A DNA stretch of 61,752 nt from Candidatus Cryptobacteroides avicola (GCA_017695115.1 JADILV010000007.1:1-61752); one strand, 5' to 3'. Positions 53,506 through 61,752 are shown, numbered from the stretch's first letter. The notes: a model not told the origin generated them from the letters alone. Translations and numbers: made by a program.

Positions 53506-55044
53506 TTATAGCCTGTCACACCGGCTTGCAATTTTAGGCAGAAGGAATTTTGACACAAGTTTCTTGATTGTCTGGGGGCTGTTTTCAGAACTTTCACCTG
53601 ACAGTATATCGTGAACGGTTTCAGAGTCTTTACTGATAATATATTTCATTTCTTTTCCGTCTATAGTTGCATACAGATGCAGATTTCCTCGTTCAGACAG
53701 TTCCAGTCTTGCATTTTCTATATGATGCGCATACTCATGATAAGAAGGGACTTTCCCGTTCTGCCACCCAGACAGTTTTTCCTTATATGATTCAGGAGCA
53801 AATTCATGCAGGCTTTCTTCAATGAAATCTGTCCAAAATGACGGAACTTTATATTTTTCACACAGAAGGCGGAAAGAACATATCGCTTCAGCGACCTGGC
53901 AAATTATCCTGTCAGGAGCTGGGATGCCTTCATCACGGGCAAAATCAGACAATTCTTTCAGGATGTCTTTCCCGTCTGTCCTTCCTCGCAGTGACAGGCA
54001 GTGAGGATATTCCGATTGCGGGGAGCGCCAGGTGAATGTCAGGTCGTATGCAGGAGCCAGATGCCATACTCCATCCCGGCCCATCGTAAAAGAAAAATTC
54101 TTGTTATGGTCGTCGGTGTTTCCTGCAAGAAAATTGAATACTGTCTGTCTGAACAGAGCAATGATTTCACTCTTGGCAACATTGATCTTCCGTGCTGTCT
54201 TGAAAAGATCTTCATAACTTTCCGCCAACGGATTGATAGCGGCAAGGGTCTGTACATGGATCTTATTTTCGCCTTTCCTGTCGAACCGTTCTGTCAGGAA
54301 ATGCCGTCTCCCTTCTACCTCCAACAGCTTTGACGGCATAATCCTTATACCTGCCGCCACTGCCATTTCATAATATACCATTTCCAGCAGTGTCGCCGGA
54401 TAACAGTACTCATAATCCATATCGAATTTCAGTATATAATGTTTGAATGTACTGTCTGACTTTGCCTGTCCTGAACGGACTTCTCCCGTTTCGCCGTTTA
54501 TGGCTATAATTGCTTTCGCCTGCCGCCCTCCGGCTGAAGTTCCCACTTCAAACAGAGACTGCATGGTAAGGCTGTCATCCAGGACAATACCTGTATTTTC
54601 CCGTTGTCTGTATATCTTTGTCGCAAGTTCTGTCAGACGTTCGATATGTAAGGCCTCATCATTCCCGTTAGGCCCGACATGAGGTTCAAATTCCAATGCG
54701 CCCATGCCGCGCTTGCCGATATACGCAAGTTTTTCCAGCGGAGTGATATCGTGCCTCCGGAGCCCGTTTTCCAATGCCCATTGCTCGAACACCTTATTGC
54801 CCCAGTTGTCTGGCAATGAGTCTGCAATGAATGGAGGAAGGCCTCCGTAAAGTTTCTCTCTATTACCCCAGACAGGCAGTCTGGCTTCCATTGTTCTGGT
54901 TGAATTGGATAACGGCGCAATGTCATAGCCGGAATTGAGGAAATCAGTGCTATAGGCGAAAACGGAATTTCCCCGTCGGCTGTCCCATTGGAGTCTTCCC
55001 ACTTCCATTCCCCATAATCTGACTGTAATCACAATATGTTTCAT
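53506..55044 (-). CDS. hipA: HipA-type serine/threonine kinase toxin
   Basis: HipA kinases stop growth, in E. coli by phosphorylating glutamyl-tRNA synthetase, and give persisters. The 512-residue chain has the N-terminal HipA subdomain (LWGMEVGRLQWDSRRGNSVFAYSTDFL to PPFIADSLPDNWGNKVF), the Gly-rich segment GTSAGGRQAKAI, a catalytic loop NTDDHNKNFSF, and the metal-binding APAYDLTF. All key residues seem present. It starts within the last 4 bp of the hipB-like gene. Substrate may differ between HipA subfamilies. Confidence 0.92.
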   Translation of the reverse strand: MKHIVITVRLWGMEVGRLQWDSRRGNSVFAYSTDFLNSGYDIAPLSNSTRTMEARLPVWGNREKLYGGLPPFIADSLPDNWGNKVFEQWALENGLRRHDITPLEKLAYIGKRGMGALEFEPHVGPNGNDEALHIERLTELATKIYRQRENTGIVLDDSLTMQSLFEVGTSAGGRQAKAIIAINGETGEVRSGQAKSDSTFKHYILKFDMDYEYCYPATLLEMVYYEMAVAAGIRIMPSKLLEVEGRRHFLTERFDRKGENKIHVQTLAAINPLAESYEDLFKTARKINVAKSEIIALFRQTVFNFLAGNTDDHNKNFSFTMGRDGVWHLAPAYDLTFTWRSPQSEYPHCLSLRGRTDGKDILKELSDFARDEGIPAPDRIICQVAEAICSFRLLCEKYKVPSFWTDFIEESLHEFAPESYKEKLSGWQNGKVPSYHEYAHHIENARLELSERGNLHLYATIDGKEMKYIISKDSETVHDILSGESSENSPQTIKKLVSKFLLPKIASRCDRL

Positions 55045-55364
55045 CGCTCTGTACTATTCTTGCCGTGCCTGACACGATTCTGCTTTATGGCATACCTGGT
55101 TAACAGGTACGGGGACTCAGGGAGTTCCGGCAACAGATTCTCAATGTTCCCTATCTGGCCGATAACTTTCATGAGTGTCAGAAAATTACGCATGGACATA
55201 TTCCTGAGACGGCCGGACTCGAAATTACTGATCGTCTTTGCGGAAATTCCGGCCTTATCTGCCAGTTCGTTCTGTGTCAGTCTTAAATTCAAGCGGTATT
55301 CTCTGAATCTTTCCCCCAGAAGACGGATTATGTCCGGTTCTGAAAGTTCTGTAAAATCTATCAT
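55041..55364 (-). CDS. hipB: HipB-like XRE family antitoxin
   Basis: A 107-residue protein with one helix-turn-helix: IIRLLGERFREYRLNLRLTQNELADKAGISAKTISNFESGR (about 11-51). It neutralises the HipA kinase and represses the operon. The start is overlapped by a near-perfect promoter with a built-in palindrome. The ATGA overlap with hipA couples the two. Confidence 0.9.
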   Translation of the reverse strand: MIDFTELSEPDIIRLLGERFREYRLNLRLTQNELADKAGISAKTISNFESGRLRNMSMRNFLTLMKVIGQIGNIENLLPELPESPYLLTRYAIKQNRVRHGKNSTER

Positions 55365-55375
55365 ATCATGTCATT

Positions 55376-55411
55376 TTTACAAATGTAAATATTTTTCCAG
55401 TTATGGCCAAA
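55376..55411 (-). promoter_or_regulatory. Promoter and operator of hipBA
   Basis: On the minus strand TTTG (plus 55408-55411), a 20-nt spacer and TACATTTG (plus 55380-55387) form a consensus Bacteroidota promoter. The -7 box is embedded in TTTACA-2-TGTAAA (55376-55389), so a HipB dimer there would block transcription. Confidence 0.72.
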
Positions 55412-55478
55412 TATCCATATAATTAGAAAAATATTTCTATATTTTACTCGTTTTCCGAGGGAGTCATGGCATCTGTAG

Positions 55479-56549
55479 CTACATCAGAGTCCCGATAATC
55501 AGCAGTCTCCTTATGACCCATGCGGCGAGCACCAGAAGGGAGACAGTCCAGAGGATGAATATGACAGTACCAGGGCGCCAGCGCGGGGCGCGGAGGTTGA
55601 ACGTCATCAGAGTCCCGTTGTATATCATCCATACGGCAAACAGACCGATTACTGCGATGCACAGCCACCAGAATTCTTCCCGAAGCACGAACTGCGACAG
55701 GAATATGCGTTCCTCATCATAGTATCCGAGACTGCCCAGGCCGGCTTCCTTTATGATAAGATTGCGGACAAGGTCGTATGTCGAGCAGCCTATCAGAGAG
55801 CCTATCCCTATAGTGATAAGGAAGATACCTATGATAATGCTGATGATTCTCCCCACAGTATGCAGCGCGGGGGATGTCCTGATTTCTTCTGCGGTCTCTT
55901 TCAGCGGAAGACTGTCGAATTTCTGCTTGAACTGCCTCAGGTCAATGGGTTCTCCTTTCATCCTGCATTTCTCTTCCACAGTCTTTGCGGCGGGGATGAT
56001 GATCCACAGCAGGAAATAGACGGCCAAAGCGACCATTATGACAGGAACCATCTGCATGTACCAGTCAGATATGATGATGCCGGCAAGCAGAGTCAGACCT
56101 GCGAAAACCAGCCGCACCAGAACTGAATCTATGTTGAAATATGCCGCGATTCCGCTGCATACCCCGCCAAGAACCCTGTGGTCTATGTCCCTGTACAGCC
56201 GTTTCGGGCCGTCAGGATATGCGGTATCATGGCTTCCGGTTTTTTTATCCGTACCGCCCTCCTCCTGTATTCCGGACTCTGCCTTTTCTTCATCGGCAAG
56301 TTCTGCCGGGCTGCCTATCCTGTGGATTACGGCATCTACCAAGGCGTAGCTTACGACACTGTCTTTCCCTCCTTTTTCTATAAACAGTTCCGCGATACGC
56401 TGCTCGATGTCGCTCATGATTTCAGAAGCATAGCTGTTTTCGCAATAGGTGTTCCGGATGTCTTCAATATATCCGTTGAGCCTTTCGTATGCATCCCTTT
56501 CCAGGGTGAAGGAATAGCCGCCGATATTTACTTTTTCTGTCTGTTTCAT
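55479..56549 (-). CDS. PspC domain membrane protein
   Basis: A 356-residue protein. The N-terminal part (MKQTEKVNIGGYSFTLERDAYERLNGYIEDI to EIMSDIEQRIAELFIEKGG) is a cytoplasmic region shared with the shorter PspC protein at 56965-57534. The PspC domain follows at about 112-180 (KRLYRDIDHRVLGGVCSGIAAYFNIDSVLVRLVFAGLTLL), then more membrane helices to the C-terminus. PspC proteins take part in envelope stress responses. ATG 56549 is chosen because upstream residues in the frame are antisense-like and overlap padR. It is the last gene of the PspC-PadR-PspC unit. Confidence 0.87.
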   Translation of the reverse strand: MKQTEKVNIGGYSFTLERDAYERLNGYIEDIRNTYCENSYASEIMSDIEQRIAELFIEKGGKDSVVSYALVDAVIHRIGSPAELADEEKAESGIQEEGGTDKKTGSHDTAYPDGPKRLYRDIDHRVLGGVCSGIAAYFNIDSVLVRLVFAGLTLLAGIIISDWYMQMVPVIMVALAVYFLLWIIIPAAKTVEEKCRMKGEPIDLRQFKQKFDSLPLKETAEEIRTSPALHTVGRIISIIIGIFLITIGIGSLIGCSTYDLVRNLIIKEAGLGSLGYYDEERIFLSQFVLREEFWWLCIAVIGLFAVWMIYNGTLMTFNLRAPRWRPGTVIFILWTVSLLVLAAWVIRRLLIIGTLM

Positions 56550-56575
56550 GGTTCGGAATGGGTATGTCGTGGTTG

Positions 56576-56950
56576 TTACCGGTTGTTTTCTGCAGCAGGA
56601 AGCCGTAATGCAGCGGTATTCCGGATAGATTCGACAGATCTGACAAGTTCCTGCCATGTCGTATCCAGTTCATTGAGCTGTTCCCTGCCTTTGTCAGTGA
56701 TCATATAATATTTGCGTGGCGGGCCCTGTGGGGACTCTTCCCATCTGTAGCTGAGCAGACCGAGGTTCTTCAGCCGGATAAGCAGAGGGTAGAGCGTTCC
56801 TTCTACTACTATGATATCCACATCCTTGAGTTTCTGTATTATGGACGAGGCGTACTCGTCTCCGGAGCGCAGTACCAGCAGTATGCTGTATTCCAATACG
56901 CCCCGCCGCATCTGGGTGCGGCTGTTCTCTACTATTGTATTAGTTTCCAT
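56576..56950 (-). CDS. PadR family transcriptional regulator
   Basis: A small winged-helix repressor of 124 residues: METNTIVENSRTQMRRGVLEYSILLVLRSGDEYASSIIQKL, then VVEGTLYPLLIRLKNLGLLSYRWEESPQGPPRKYYMITDKG. It is the PadR-s2 type without a long C-terminal helix domain. It lies between two PspC genes and probably represses this operon and the gene at 46421-48358, which has the same promoter sequence. An in-frame ATG at 56959 would add three residues. Confidence 0.9.
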   Translation of the reverse strand: METNTIVENSRTQMRRGVLEYSILLVLRSGDEYASSIIQKLKDVDIIVVEGTLYPLLIRLKNLGLLSYRWEESPQGPPRKYYMITDKGREQLNELDTTWQELVRSVESIRNTAALRLPAAENNR

Positions 56951-56964
56951 ATATGACACTCCAT

Positions 56965-57534
56965 TTACCTTCTTTTCGATTCAGAGAACCTTCTGATATT
57001 TTCCGCAGTGGCAGGGATTCCTCTCATCTCGCATTTTTCCGCTGCAGTCCGTGCCGCAGGAGCTATGATCCACAGCACGATGTATATCCAGAATCCGGCA
57101 GTGCCGCATATAAGGGCTACGACAAACAGGATGCGGACCAGGACCACATCGATGTTGAAGTAGAGAGAAAGTCCGGAGCATACCCCTCCAAGCATATTGT
57201 TGTCCGGATCCCTGTACAGTCTTCTCGGAGAGCGGACTTCAGGCTGCGGCTCCGGTTCCGAATAGCTTCCGGAAACATTGTCCGCCTGCCAGTCCGGCAT
57301 GCCGAGCTGTGAAATCACGCTGCGGACAATTTCTATATCCACGACTTCCCGTCCTCTGAGTTTCTCTCTGAACAGGTCGGCAATCCTCATCTCAAGCTCG
57401 TCCATGACTTCGGACCTTCCTGATACTCCTACACCTGCTTTGAAACTGTCCAGATATGATGCAAGTGCATTGTAGGCATCTTCATCAAGAATAAAGCTGC
57501 GGCCGCCTATGGCTACATTTACTGTCTTTTTCAT
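56965..57534 (-). CDS. PspC domain membrane protein
   Basis: A 189-residue protein with an N-terminal cytoplasmic segment (MKKTVNVAIGGRSFILDEDAYNALASYLDSF to ELEMRIADLFREKLRG) and a C-terminal PspC domain (RRLYRDPDNNMLGGVCSGLSLYFNIDVVLVRILFVVALICG) with membrane helices. It is the first gene after the PadR-type operator. The start region (MKKTVNV) is nearly the same at DNA level as the start of the thioredoxin lipoprotein gene. Confidence 0.88.
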   Translation of the reverse strand: MKKTVNVAIGGRSFILDEDAYNALASYLDSFKAGVGVSGRSEVMDELEMRIADLFREKLRGREVVDIEIVRSVISQLGMPDWQADNVSGSYSEPEPQPEVRSPRRLYRDPDNNMLGGVCSGLSLYFNIDVVLVRILFVVALICGTAGFWIYIVLWIIAPAARTAAEKCEMRGIPATAENIRRFSESKRR

Positions 57535-57611
57535 TTTATCGGATATTAATGTTTTATGAAATCTGAATATTTTCCAAATCCATATATTGGACTTGTCAAA
57601 GTTCTAATACG

Positions 57612-57656
57612 TTGCAAATATATGCTAAATTTTAATACCTTGTATCACAAAGTACT
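57612..57656 (-). promoter_or_regulatory. PadR-type operator/promoter of the PspC-PadR operon
   Basis: The sequence differs at 2 of 45 positions from 48375-48419. The minus-strand -7 box TATATTTG corresponds to plus 57615-57622. The upstream inverted repeat AATACCTTGT-3-ACAAAGTACT (57634-57656) is the candidate PadR site, placed where it would block the polymerase. Confidence 0.72.
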
Positions 57657-57709
57657 AAAAATTCATTGACCTTACCTGCCGTCCAGGTTTCATATATCGT
57701 AAACATGGC

Positions 57710-57717
57710 TATCTTTG
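57710..57717 (+). promoter_or_regulatory. -7 promoter box for the second Xaa-Pro aminopeptidase
   Basis: TATCTTTG fits TAnnTTTG, 28 nt before the ATG at 57746. Confidence 0.5.
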
Positions 57718-57745
57718 TCAATGTATTGTCTTAATTTATATTGTC

Positions 57746-59584
57746 ATGTCTGATATACATTCTGCACGTGTAGATGCCATCCGTCGGATGATGGCGGAGA
57801 ACGGCTGGGATGCCGTAGTGATTTCCGGTTCGGACCCTCACGGGAGCGAATATCCTGCACCGAGGTGGAAACAGGTAGAGTGGGTCTCCGGTTTTACCGG
57901 CGAGGCGGGGGATATGGTGATTACGCAGGATCATGCTGGGCTTTGGACCGATTCGCGGTATTTCATACAGGCTCTGGAACAGCTTGACGGCAGCGGTATA
58001 GAGCTGCACAGGACACGTATTCCCGGGGCGGTGGGACTTCCGGACTGGGTGGCGGCGCATGCGGATGTGGTCGCAGTCGACGGACGCAGCCAGAGTATCG
58101 GGTATGTGAACGAAATCAGGGAGGCCCTGTTCAGGGCCCAATTCGATCCGGACAGGGACAGGCATTGCCGTATCGTGGATGTTCCGGACATGCTTGACAG
58201 GGTATGGGAAGACAGACCGTGGTTTCCGGTGACTCCGGTAGAGACTCTTGACGAGAGGGAAGTAGGGGAGTCAAGACACAGCAAGATATTGCGGCTCAGG
58301 AAATTCCTTATGGCAGAGGGTAAGGACGCCATACTTCTTTCTGCACTTGACGATATAGCCTGGACTCTGAATGTCCGGGGCAGCGATATAGAGTACAATC
58401 CCCTGGTCATTTCCTATCTCCTTGTAACCCGGGATGATGTCATCTGGTATGTAAAAAAGGACAGTGAAGACATTCCTGATGCGGACACTGTGGACAGCTT
58501 TGCGGAATTGCAGGCAGACGGTGTGGAAATAAAGTCTTATGACGATTTGTCTGTTGATGCCGCGGGATGGGATGAGCTTTTCAGTGTATTCGTGGATGGC
58601 AAGACTCTGAATTACAGCACATATATGATGCTGGTCGATATGCTGGACGAGGCGGGGGTATATGTCGGCTGCTCTCCGGTCCCTCTTTATAAGGCTGTAA
58701 AGAATGCGGTGGAAATAGAATGCCTGAAGGATGCATATCTGGAGGACGGGGCCGCTGTGGAGCAGTTCCTCTACTGGCTCGAGACCCGGGTCGCTTCGGG
58801 TGAGAGCGTTACAGAATGGGAGGCATCACAGAAGCTCACAGGCTTCAGGGCCAGGATTCCCGGCTATCGCGGAAACAGTTTTGAGAATATCTCGGCCTAC
58901 GGCCCCAATGCCGCTCTTCCGCACTACAGCACCCCGGTGGAAGGCTCGGCAGTCATAGAACCGCACGGACTGTATCTGACGGATTCGGGAGGACAATACA
59001 TTTTCGGTACCACGGATATCACGCGTACTGTCCCGATGGGGGAATGCACTCCACTGGAAAAGGAAGACTATACTCTGGTGCTTAAAGGGATGATAGCCCT
59101 TGCAATGGCGGTCTTTCCTGAAGGAACTGCGGGATGCCAGCTGGATGTGCTGGCCAGGAACGCCCTGTGGCGCAGCAAACGCAACTTCGGGCATGGCACC
59201 GGCCACGGTGTAGGCTTCTACCTCTGTGTCCACGAGGGGCCGCAGGATATCAGGCAGAACTTCAACGCCCAGCCGCTTCTTCCCGGTATGGTGACTTCCG
59301 ACGAGCCGGGCATATACCGTGAAGGCCTTCACGGGGTAAGGCACGAGAATATCCTCCTGTGCCGTAAGGCAGGAAACAATGAATTCGGACGGTGGCTCGG
59401 GTTCGAGACCCTTACCTGCTGCCATATAGACACATCTGCGATAGTGCCCTCACTTATGACTGAAGATGAAATGACATGGCTGAACAGGTACAATTCAAGT
59501 GTATACACGAGACTTGCACCTGTCCTGCCGTCCGGGATTGCCGAATGGCTGCGGAGAAAAACGTGTCCGGTAGACCTGCCGTAA
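57746..59584 (+). CDS. Xaa-Pro aminopeptidase (M24B, long XPNPEP1-like form)
   Basis: A 612-residue aminopeptidase P of the three-domain kind. Two creatinase-type N-terminal domains (about 1-150 and 165-320) precede the pita-bread domain with metal ligands in LTDSGGQYIFGTTDITRTV, GHGTGHGVGFYLCVHEGPQ, TSDEPGIYREG and VRHENILLC, and a short C-terminal domain (GFETLTCCHIDTSAI to the end). It differs in length and domain makeup from the PepP at 41928-43373, so the window has two distinct Xaa-Pro enzymes. Cytoplasmic. It converges with the next gene, with 1 bp between stops. Confidence 0.93.
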   Translation: MSDIHSARVDAIRRMMAENGWDAVVISGSDPHGSEYPAPRWKQVEWVSGFTGEAGDMVITQDHAGLWTDSRYFIQALEQLDGSGIELHRTRIPGAVGLPDWVAAHADVVAVDGRSQSIGYVNEIREALFRAQFDPDRDRHCRIVDVPDMLDRVWEDRPWFPVTPVETLDEREVGESRHSKILRLRKFLMAEGKDAILLSALDDIAWTLNVRGSDIEYNPLVISYLLVTRDDVIWYVKKDSEDIPDADTVDSFAELQADGVEIKSYDDLSVDAAGWDELFSVFVDGKTLNYSTYMMLVDMLDEAGVYVGCSPVPLYKAVKNAVEIECLKDAYLEDGAAVEQFLYWLETRVASGESVTEWEASQKLTGFRARIPGYRGNSFENISAYGPNAALPHYSTPVEGSAVIEPHGLYLTDSGGQYIFGTTDITRTVPMGECTPLEKEDYTLVLKGMIALAMAVFPEGTAGCQLDVLARNALWRSKRNFGHGTGHGVGFYLCVHEGPQDIRQNFNAQPLLPGMVTSDEPGIYREGLHGVRHENILLCRKAGNNEFGRWLGFETLTCCHIDTSAIVPSLMTEDEMTWLNRYNSSVYTRLAPVLPSGIAEWLRRKTCPVDLP

Positions 59585-59585
59585 T

Positions 59586-60737
59586 TTACAGGCCGCTTTC
59601 ACTTCTTTCGTCTATTTTCCTGTTGGCTTCTTGGGCGTCTGAATCAAATTTGTACTGTCTGCCGAGTTTGTCATAATAAATTACTTTGTTTGCGGAGCCG
59701 GAACCTTTTGCAGAACCGAGGATGAACAAGGTTCCGAATACGACAGCAACAGCAGTCAGTATCACGAAAATAAGCTTGAGTATGGCCGTTATCAGCAGAA
59801 TGACCGCTATGATTGCCCCGATGGCATAGACTACTGTGAATGCCGTGAACAGAGTTCCATAGGACCTGCCGAGTGCCTTTATGTTTTTTGAAAGGCTCGT
59901 TCCTACGCTCAAAGCAAGCGAGCCGAGGAACAGCACCGCAAATGTAATGTCGAGAGGCGTGCCGTTGATTCCGCAAAGTGCCAATATGACAATCACCACT
60001 ATAGGCAGGACGAGCGTGGCTGCCAGCCCCAGCAGAACCGTTTTCATGGAAAGTTCCTTTCCGGTGCTGTCTTCAATGCTTTCTTTGTACATGAATCCTA
60101 CGTAAAGCTGGATGCCGATGGCCAGGGCGAACGGGATGACCATGAGCAGGGATTTGAAGAACCCGTTCCGGTCATAGTCGCACCACCACAGCAGGTCGGA
60201 GCCCAGGATGCAATATCCGACTATTTCGAGGATAGATACGAAAAGAAGGGCCGCAGGAACTGCCAGCATGAGTTTCTGTTTGACGGCAGGGGCGCTGACC
60301 TTCTTGTCTATAAGGTACATGGCGGCGAAAATGGCTATCAGGACCAGGAATGAGAGCCAGTACGGGAATGCCGAATAATAGAAATGTCCCAGGGCGGAAT
60401 GCCGCGCCCTCAATGATCCTGTCGTTATGGGGTCGGCCGTGTTTCTGTCATTTTTTTTGCTGAACTTCAGATCGTCCGGTGAGATGATGTATGTTTCCCC
60501 GTTGTATTCCACCGCTACGTGATAGCCGTCCGTTTTTCCGACCAGACGTACGGTTTCACCGTTGGCTATCTTGTATTTTTCGGGTCCTTCCTTATAAAGA
60601 GTATCAGCCTTTACGGCTTTATGTACTTCTGCAGAATCACGTAGCAGGTCATCCACTTTGTAGAGCTGGGCGCTGGCGTATTGTCCGGACAGGAAAAGGG
60701 CCAATAAGGAGACAGTGTAGAGGAGAAGGTTTTTCAT
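59586..60737 (-). CDS. Multi-spanning membrane protein with N-terminal SH3-like region
   Basis: A 383-residue protein of no recognised family. A signal peptide (to about 23, QYASAQ) precedes a short periplasmic SH3-like part (KIANGETVRLVGKTDGYHVAVEYNGETYIISPDDLKF, about 55-92). About eight hydrophobic helices follow (about 122-345), the last Gly/Ala-rich. The tail (VIYYDKLGRQYKFDSDAQEANRKIDE) is polar. A -7 box CAAAGATA on the plus strand (60775-60782, TATCTTTG on the minus) is 38 nt before the start. Function unknown. Confidence 0.75.
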   Translation of the reverse strand: MKNLLLYTVSLLALFLSGQYASAQLYKVDDLLRDSAEVHKAVKADTLYKEGPEKYKIANGETVRLVGKTDGYHVAVEYNGETYIISPDDLKFSKKNDRNTADPITTGSLRARHSALGHFYYSAFPYWLSFLVLIAIFAAMYLIDKKVSAPAVKQKLMLAVPAALLFVSILEIVGYCILGSDLLWWCDYDRNGFFKSLLMVIPFALAIGIQLYVGFMYKESIEDSTGKELSMKTVLLGLAATLVLPIVVIVILALCGINGTPLDITFAVLFLGSLALSVGTSLSKNIKALGRSYGTLFTAFTVVYAIGAIIAVILLITAILKLIFVILTAVAVVFGTLFILGSAKGSGSANKVIYYDKLGRQYKFDSDAQEANRKIDERSESGL

Positions 60738-60774
60738 GGTGCGCTTATTTATTGGTTATTAATCTGTTCGGGAA

Positions 60775-60782
60775 CAAAGATA
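60775..60782 (-). promoter_or_regulatory. -7 promoter box for the membrane protein gene
   Basis: The minus strand reads TATCTTTG, matching TAnnTTTG, at 38 nt before the ATG at 60737. Confidence 0.5.
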
Positions 60783-60828
60783 AAAATAAAAGTCCATTAT
60801 CAAAAATACCACAGGCCGTCATGCCGGG

Positions 60829-61752
60829 TCATATATTGCCGGCCAGGAACTGGTCGTATGCGGACATGTCTACAAGACCGTGGCCGGAGAGGTTGAAAAG
60901 CAGGACCTTGCTTTCTCCGGATTCCTTGCATTTTAGGGCCTCATCTATTGTGGCGGCTATGGCATGGCATGATTCCGGAGCCGGGATTATCCCCTCGCAG
61001 CGGGCGAACAGGCATCCGGCGGCAAACGAGTCGTGCTGTTTTATATCCACGGCTTCCATATATCCGTCTTTCATCAGCTGTGAGACTATGACCCCTGCAC
61101 CGTGGTATCTGAGTCCTCCGGCATGGATATTCGCCGGGGTGAACCCGTGCCCGAGAGTAAACATCGGCATGAGCGGGGTGTATCCGGCTTCGTCACCGAA
61201 ATCATATTCGAATCTGCCGCAGGTGAGTTTCGGGCAGGATTCCGGCTCTGCCGCGATGAACCTGGTCCTGCGCTCCCCGGAGAAGACATGGCGCATGAAA
61301 GGGAAGGAAATACCGCCGAAATTTGACCCTCCTCCGAAGCAGGCTATTATCATATCGGGGTATTCTCCAGTCATTTCCATCTGCTTCTCGGCCTCCAGTC
61401 CTATTACGGTCTGGTGCAGGGCCACATGGTTCATTACGGAGCCGAGTGTGTATTTGCAGCCGGGGGTCATCCGTGCCAGCTCCACCGCCTCTGAAATCGC
61501 CGTGCCGAGCGACCCCTGGTGATTCGGCGTGCGGGTGAGGATGTCCTTGCCAGCCCTTGTGGACATGGACGGAGACGGAGTCACCTGGGCTCCGAACACC
61601 TGCATCATGCTTCTCCTGTAAGGCTTCTGCTCATAGCTTATCTTAACCTGGTAGACCGCCGCCTCCAGCCCGAAGAGCCTTGCGGCATACGAAAGAGCCG
61701 TACCCCACTGTCCGGCGCCTGTCTCGGTGGTGACATTCTTCACGCCCTCCTT
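60829..61752 (-). CDS. TrpB2-type tryptophan synthase beta chain, partial
   Basis: This PLP enzyme joins indole and serine to give tryptophan. The frame is open through the window edge, so the N-terminal part (with the PLP Lys) is missing. Seen: TETGAGQWGTALSYAARLFGL, GSLGTAISEAVE, NHVALHQTVIGLEAEKQM, the phosphate-binding ACFGGGSNFGGISFPF, AAEPESCPKLTCG, HAGGLRYHGAGVIVS and ESCHAIAATIDEA. The YEQKPYRRSMMQVFGA and LRYHG stretches are typical of TrpB2, the form that acts without TrpA. No other trp gene is in the window. Confidence 0.9.
   Translation of the reverse strand, partial: KEGVKNVTTETGAGQWGTALSYAARLFGLEAAVYQVKISYEQKPYRRSMMQVFGAQVTPSPSMSTRAGKDILTRTPNHQGSLGTAISEAVELARMTPGCKYTLGSVMNHVALHQTVIGLEAEKQMEMTGEYPDMIIACFGGGSNFGGISFPFMRHVFSGERRTRFIAAEPESCPKLTCGRFEYDFGDEAGYTPLMPMFTLGHGFTPANIHAGGLRYHGAGVIVSQLMKDGYMEAVDIKQHDSFAAGCLFARCEGIIPAPESCHAIAATIDEALKCKESGESKVLLFNLSGHGLVDMSAYDQFLAGNI

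Noticed and set aside
60491..61522. Open frame of 343 codons opposite the membrane protein and trpB2
   Set aside because: It spans the 3' part of one real gene, the gap and most of another, with a composition like antisense translation. Both minus-strand genes are well supported.
1..61752. tRNA, rRNA or CRISPR array
   Set aside because: No tRNA cloverleaf with a CCA-adjacent acceptor, no rRNA-like segment and no regularly spaced repeats were noticed in the gaps, which are all short.

Overview
The window comes from a member of the Bacteroidota, most likely order Bacteroidales. The grounds are two SusC/SusD outer-membrane pairs, an ECF sigma/FecR pair feeding one of them, many lipoproteins, no Shine-Dalgarno sequences at starts, and promoters of the phylum's own type (TAnnTTTG at -7, with a TTTG box about 20 nt upstream in the clearest cases, at 2590-2621 and 55380-55411). 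The genus cannot be fixed from the sequence. No rRNA, tRNA, CRISPR array or transposase gene was seen. No stretch longer than about 300 bases lacks a gene; the largest gaps (48359-48621, 1-238, 40664-40875, 57535-57745) hold promoters and operators.

0.2-15.3 kb is mostly housekeeping: ruvB, a secreted Ntn-type amidase, the soluble fumarate reductase subunits frdAB (with no membrane-anchor gene beside them), hflX, tonB, ybeY, mnmG, ruvA, sufS-sufE-sufT-like, folK and glyS. mnmG carries an extra segment of roughly 85 residues, and inside it lies a 32-bp perfect palindrome with a parS core. A second parS-core palindrome, 38 bp, is the mnmG/ruvA terminator. This suggests an origin-proximal ParB loading region.

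15.3-30 kb is a polysaccharide utilisation locus: ECF sigma, FecR anti-sigma, SusC with an STN signalling domain, SusD, an alternating A-B-A-B array of two lipoprotein families, and a lipoprotein fusing a GH5-like domain to a GH20 hexosaminidase. The substrate probably contains beta-linked N-acetylhexosamine. The sigma gene begins with a G9 tract that could make the locus phase variable.

30-33.7 kb is an accessory spot. Two unrelated two-gene cassettes sit at the 3' ends of ordinary genes, each bracketed by a direct repeat made from that 3' end. One (109-bp repeats) carries a STAS-like/GHKL ATPase protein and a small STAS-like protein. The other (22-bp repeats) carries a Phd-type antitoxin and a RelE/ParE-like toxin. 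In both cases the host genes stay open. This is the most unusual part of the window.

33.7-40.7 kb is a leftward operon of tetR, membrane fusion protein, RND pump, TolC-like channel and a SIMPL protein. 40.8-48.4 kb holds an epimerase-fold protein that looks catalytically impaired, an Xaa-Pro aminopeptidase, a DUF456 membrane protein, a lipoprotein cyclophilin, a polysaccharide flippase and a thioredoxin-like lipoprotein. 48.6-53.4 kb is a second SusC/SusD pair with a G8 tract near its start. 53.5-61.7 kb holds hipBA, a PspC-PadR-PspC operon whose promoter is almost identical to that of the thioredoxin lipoprotein 9 kb away, a second Xaa-Pro aminopeptidase, a multi-spanning membrane protein and a partial TrpB2-type tryptophan synthase.
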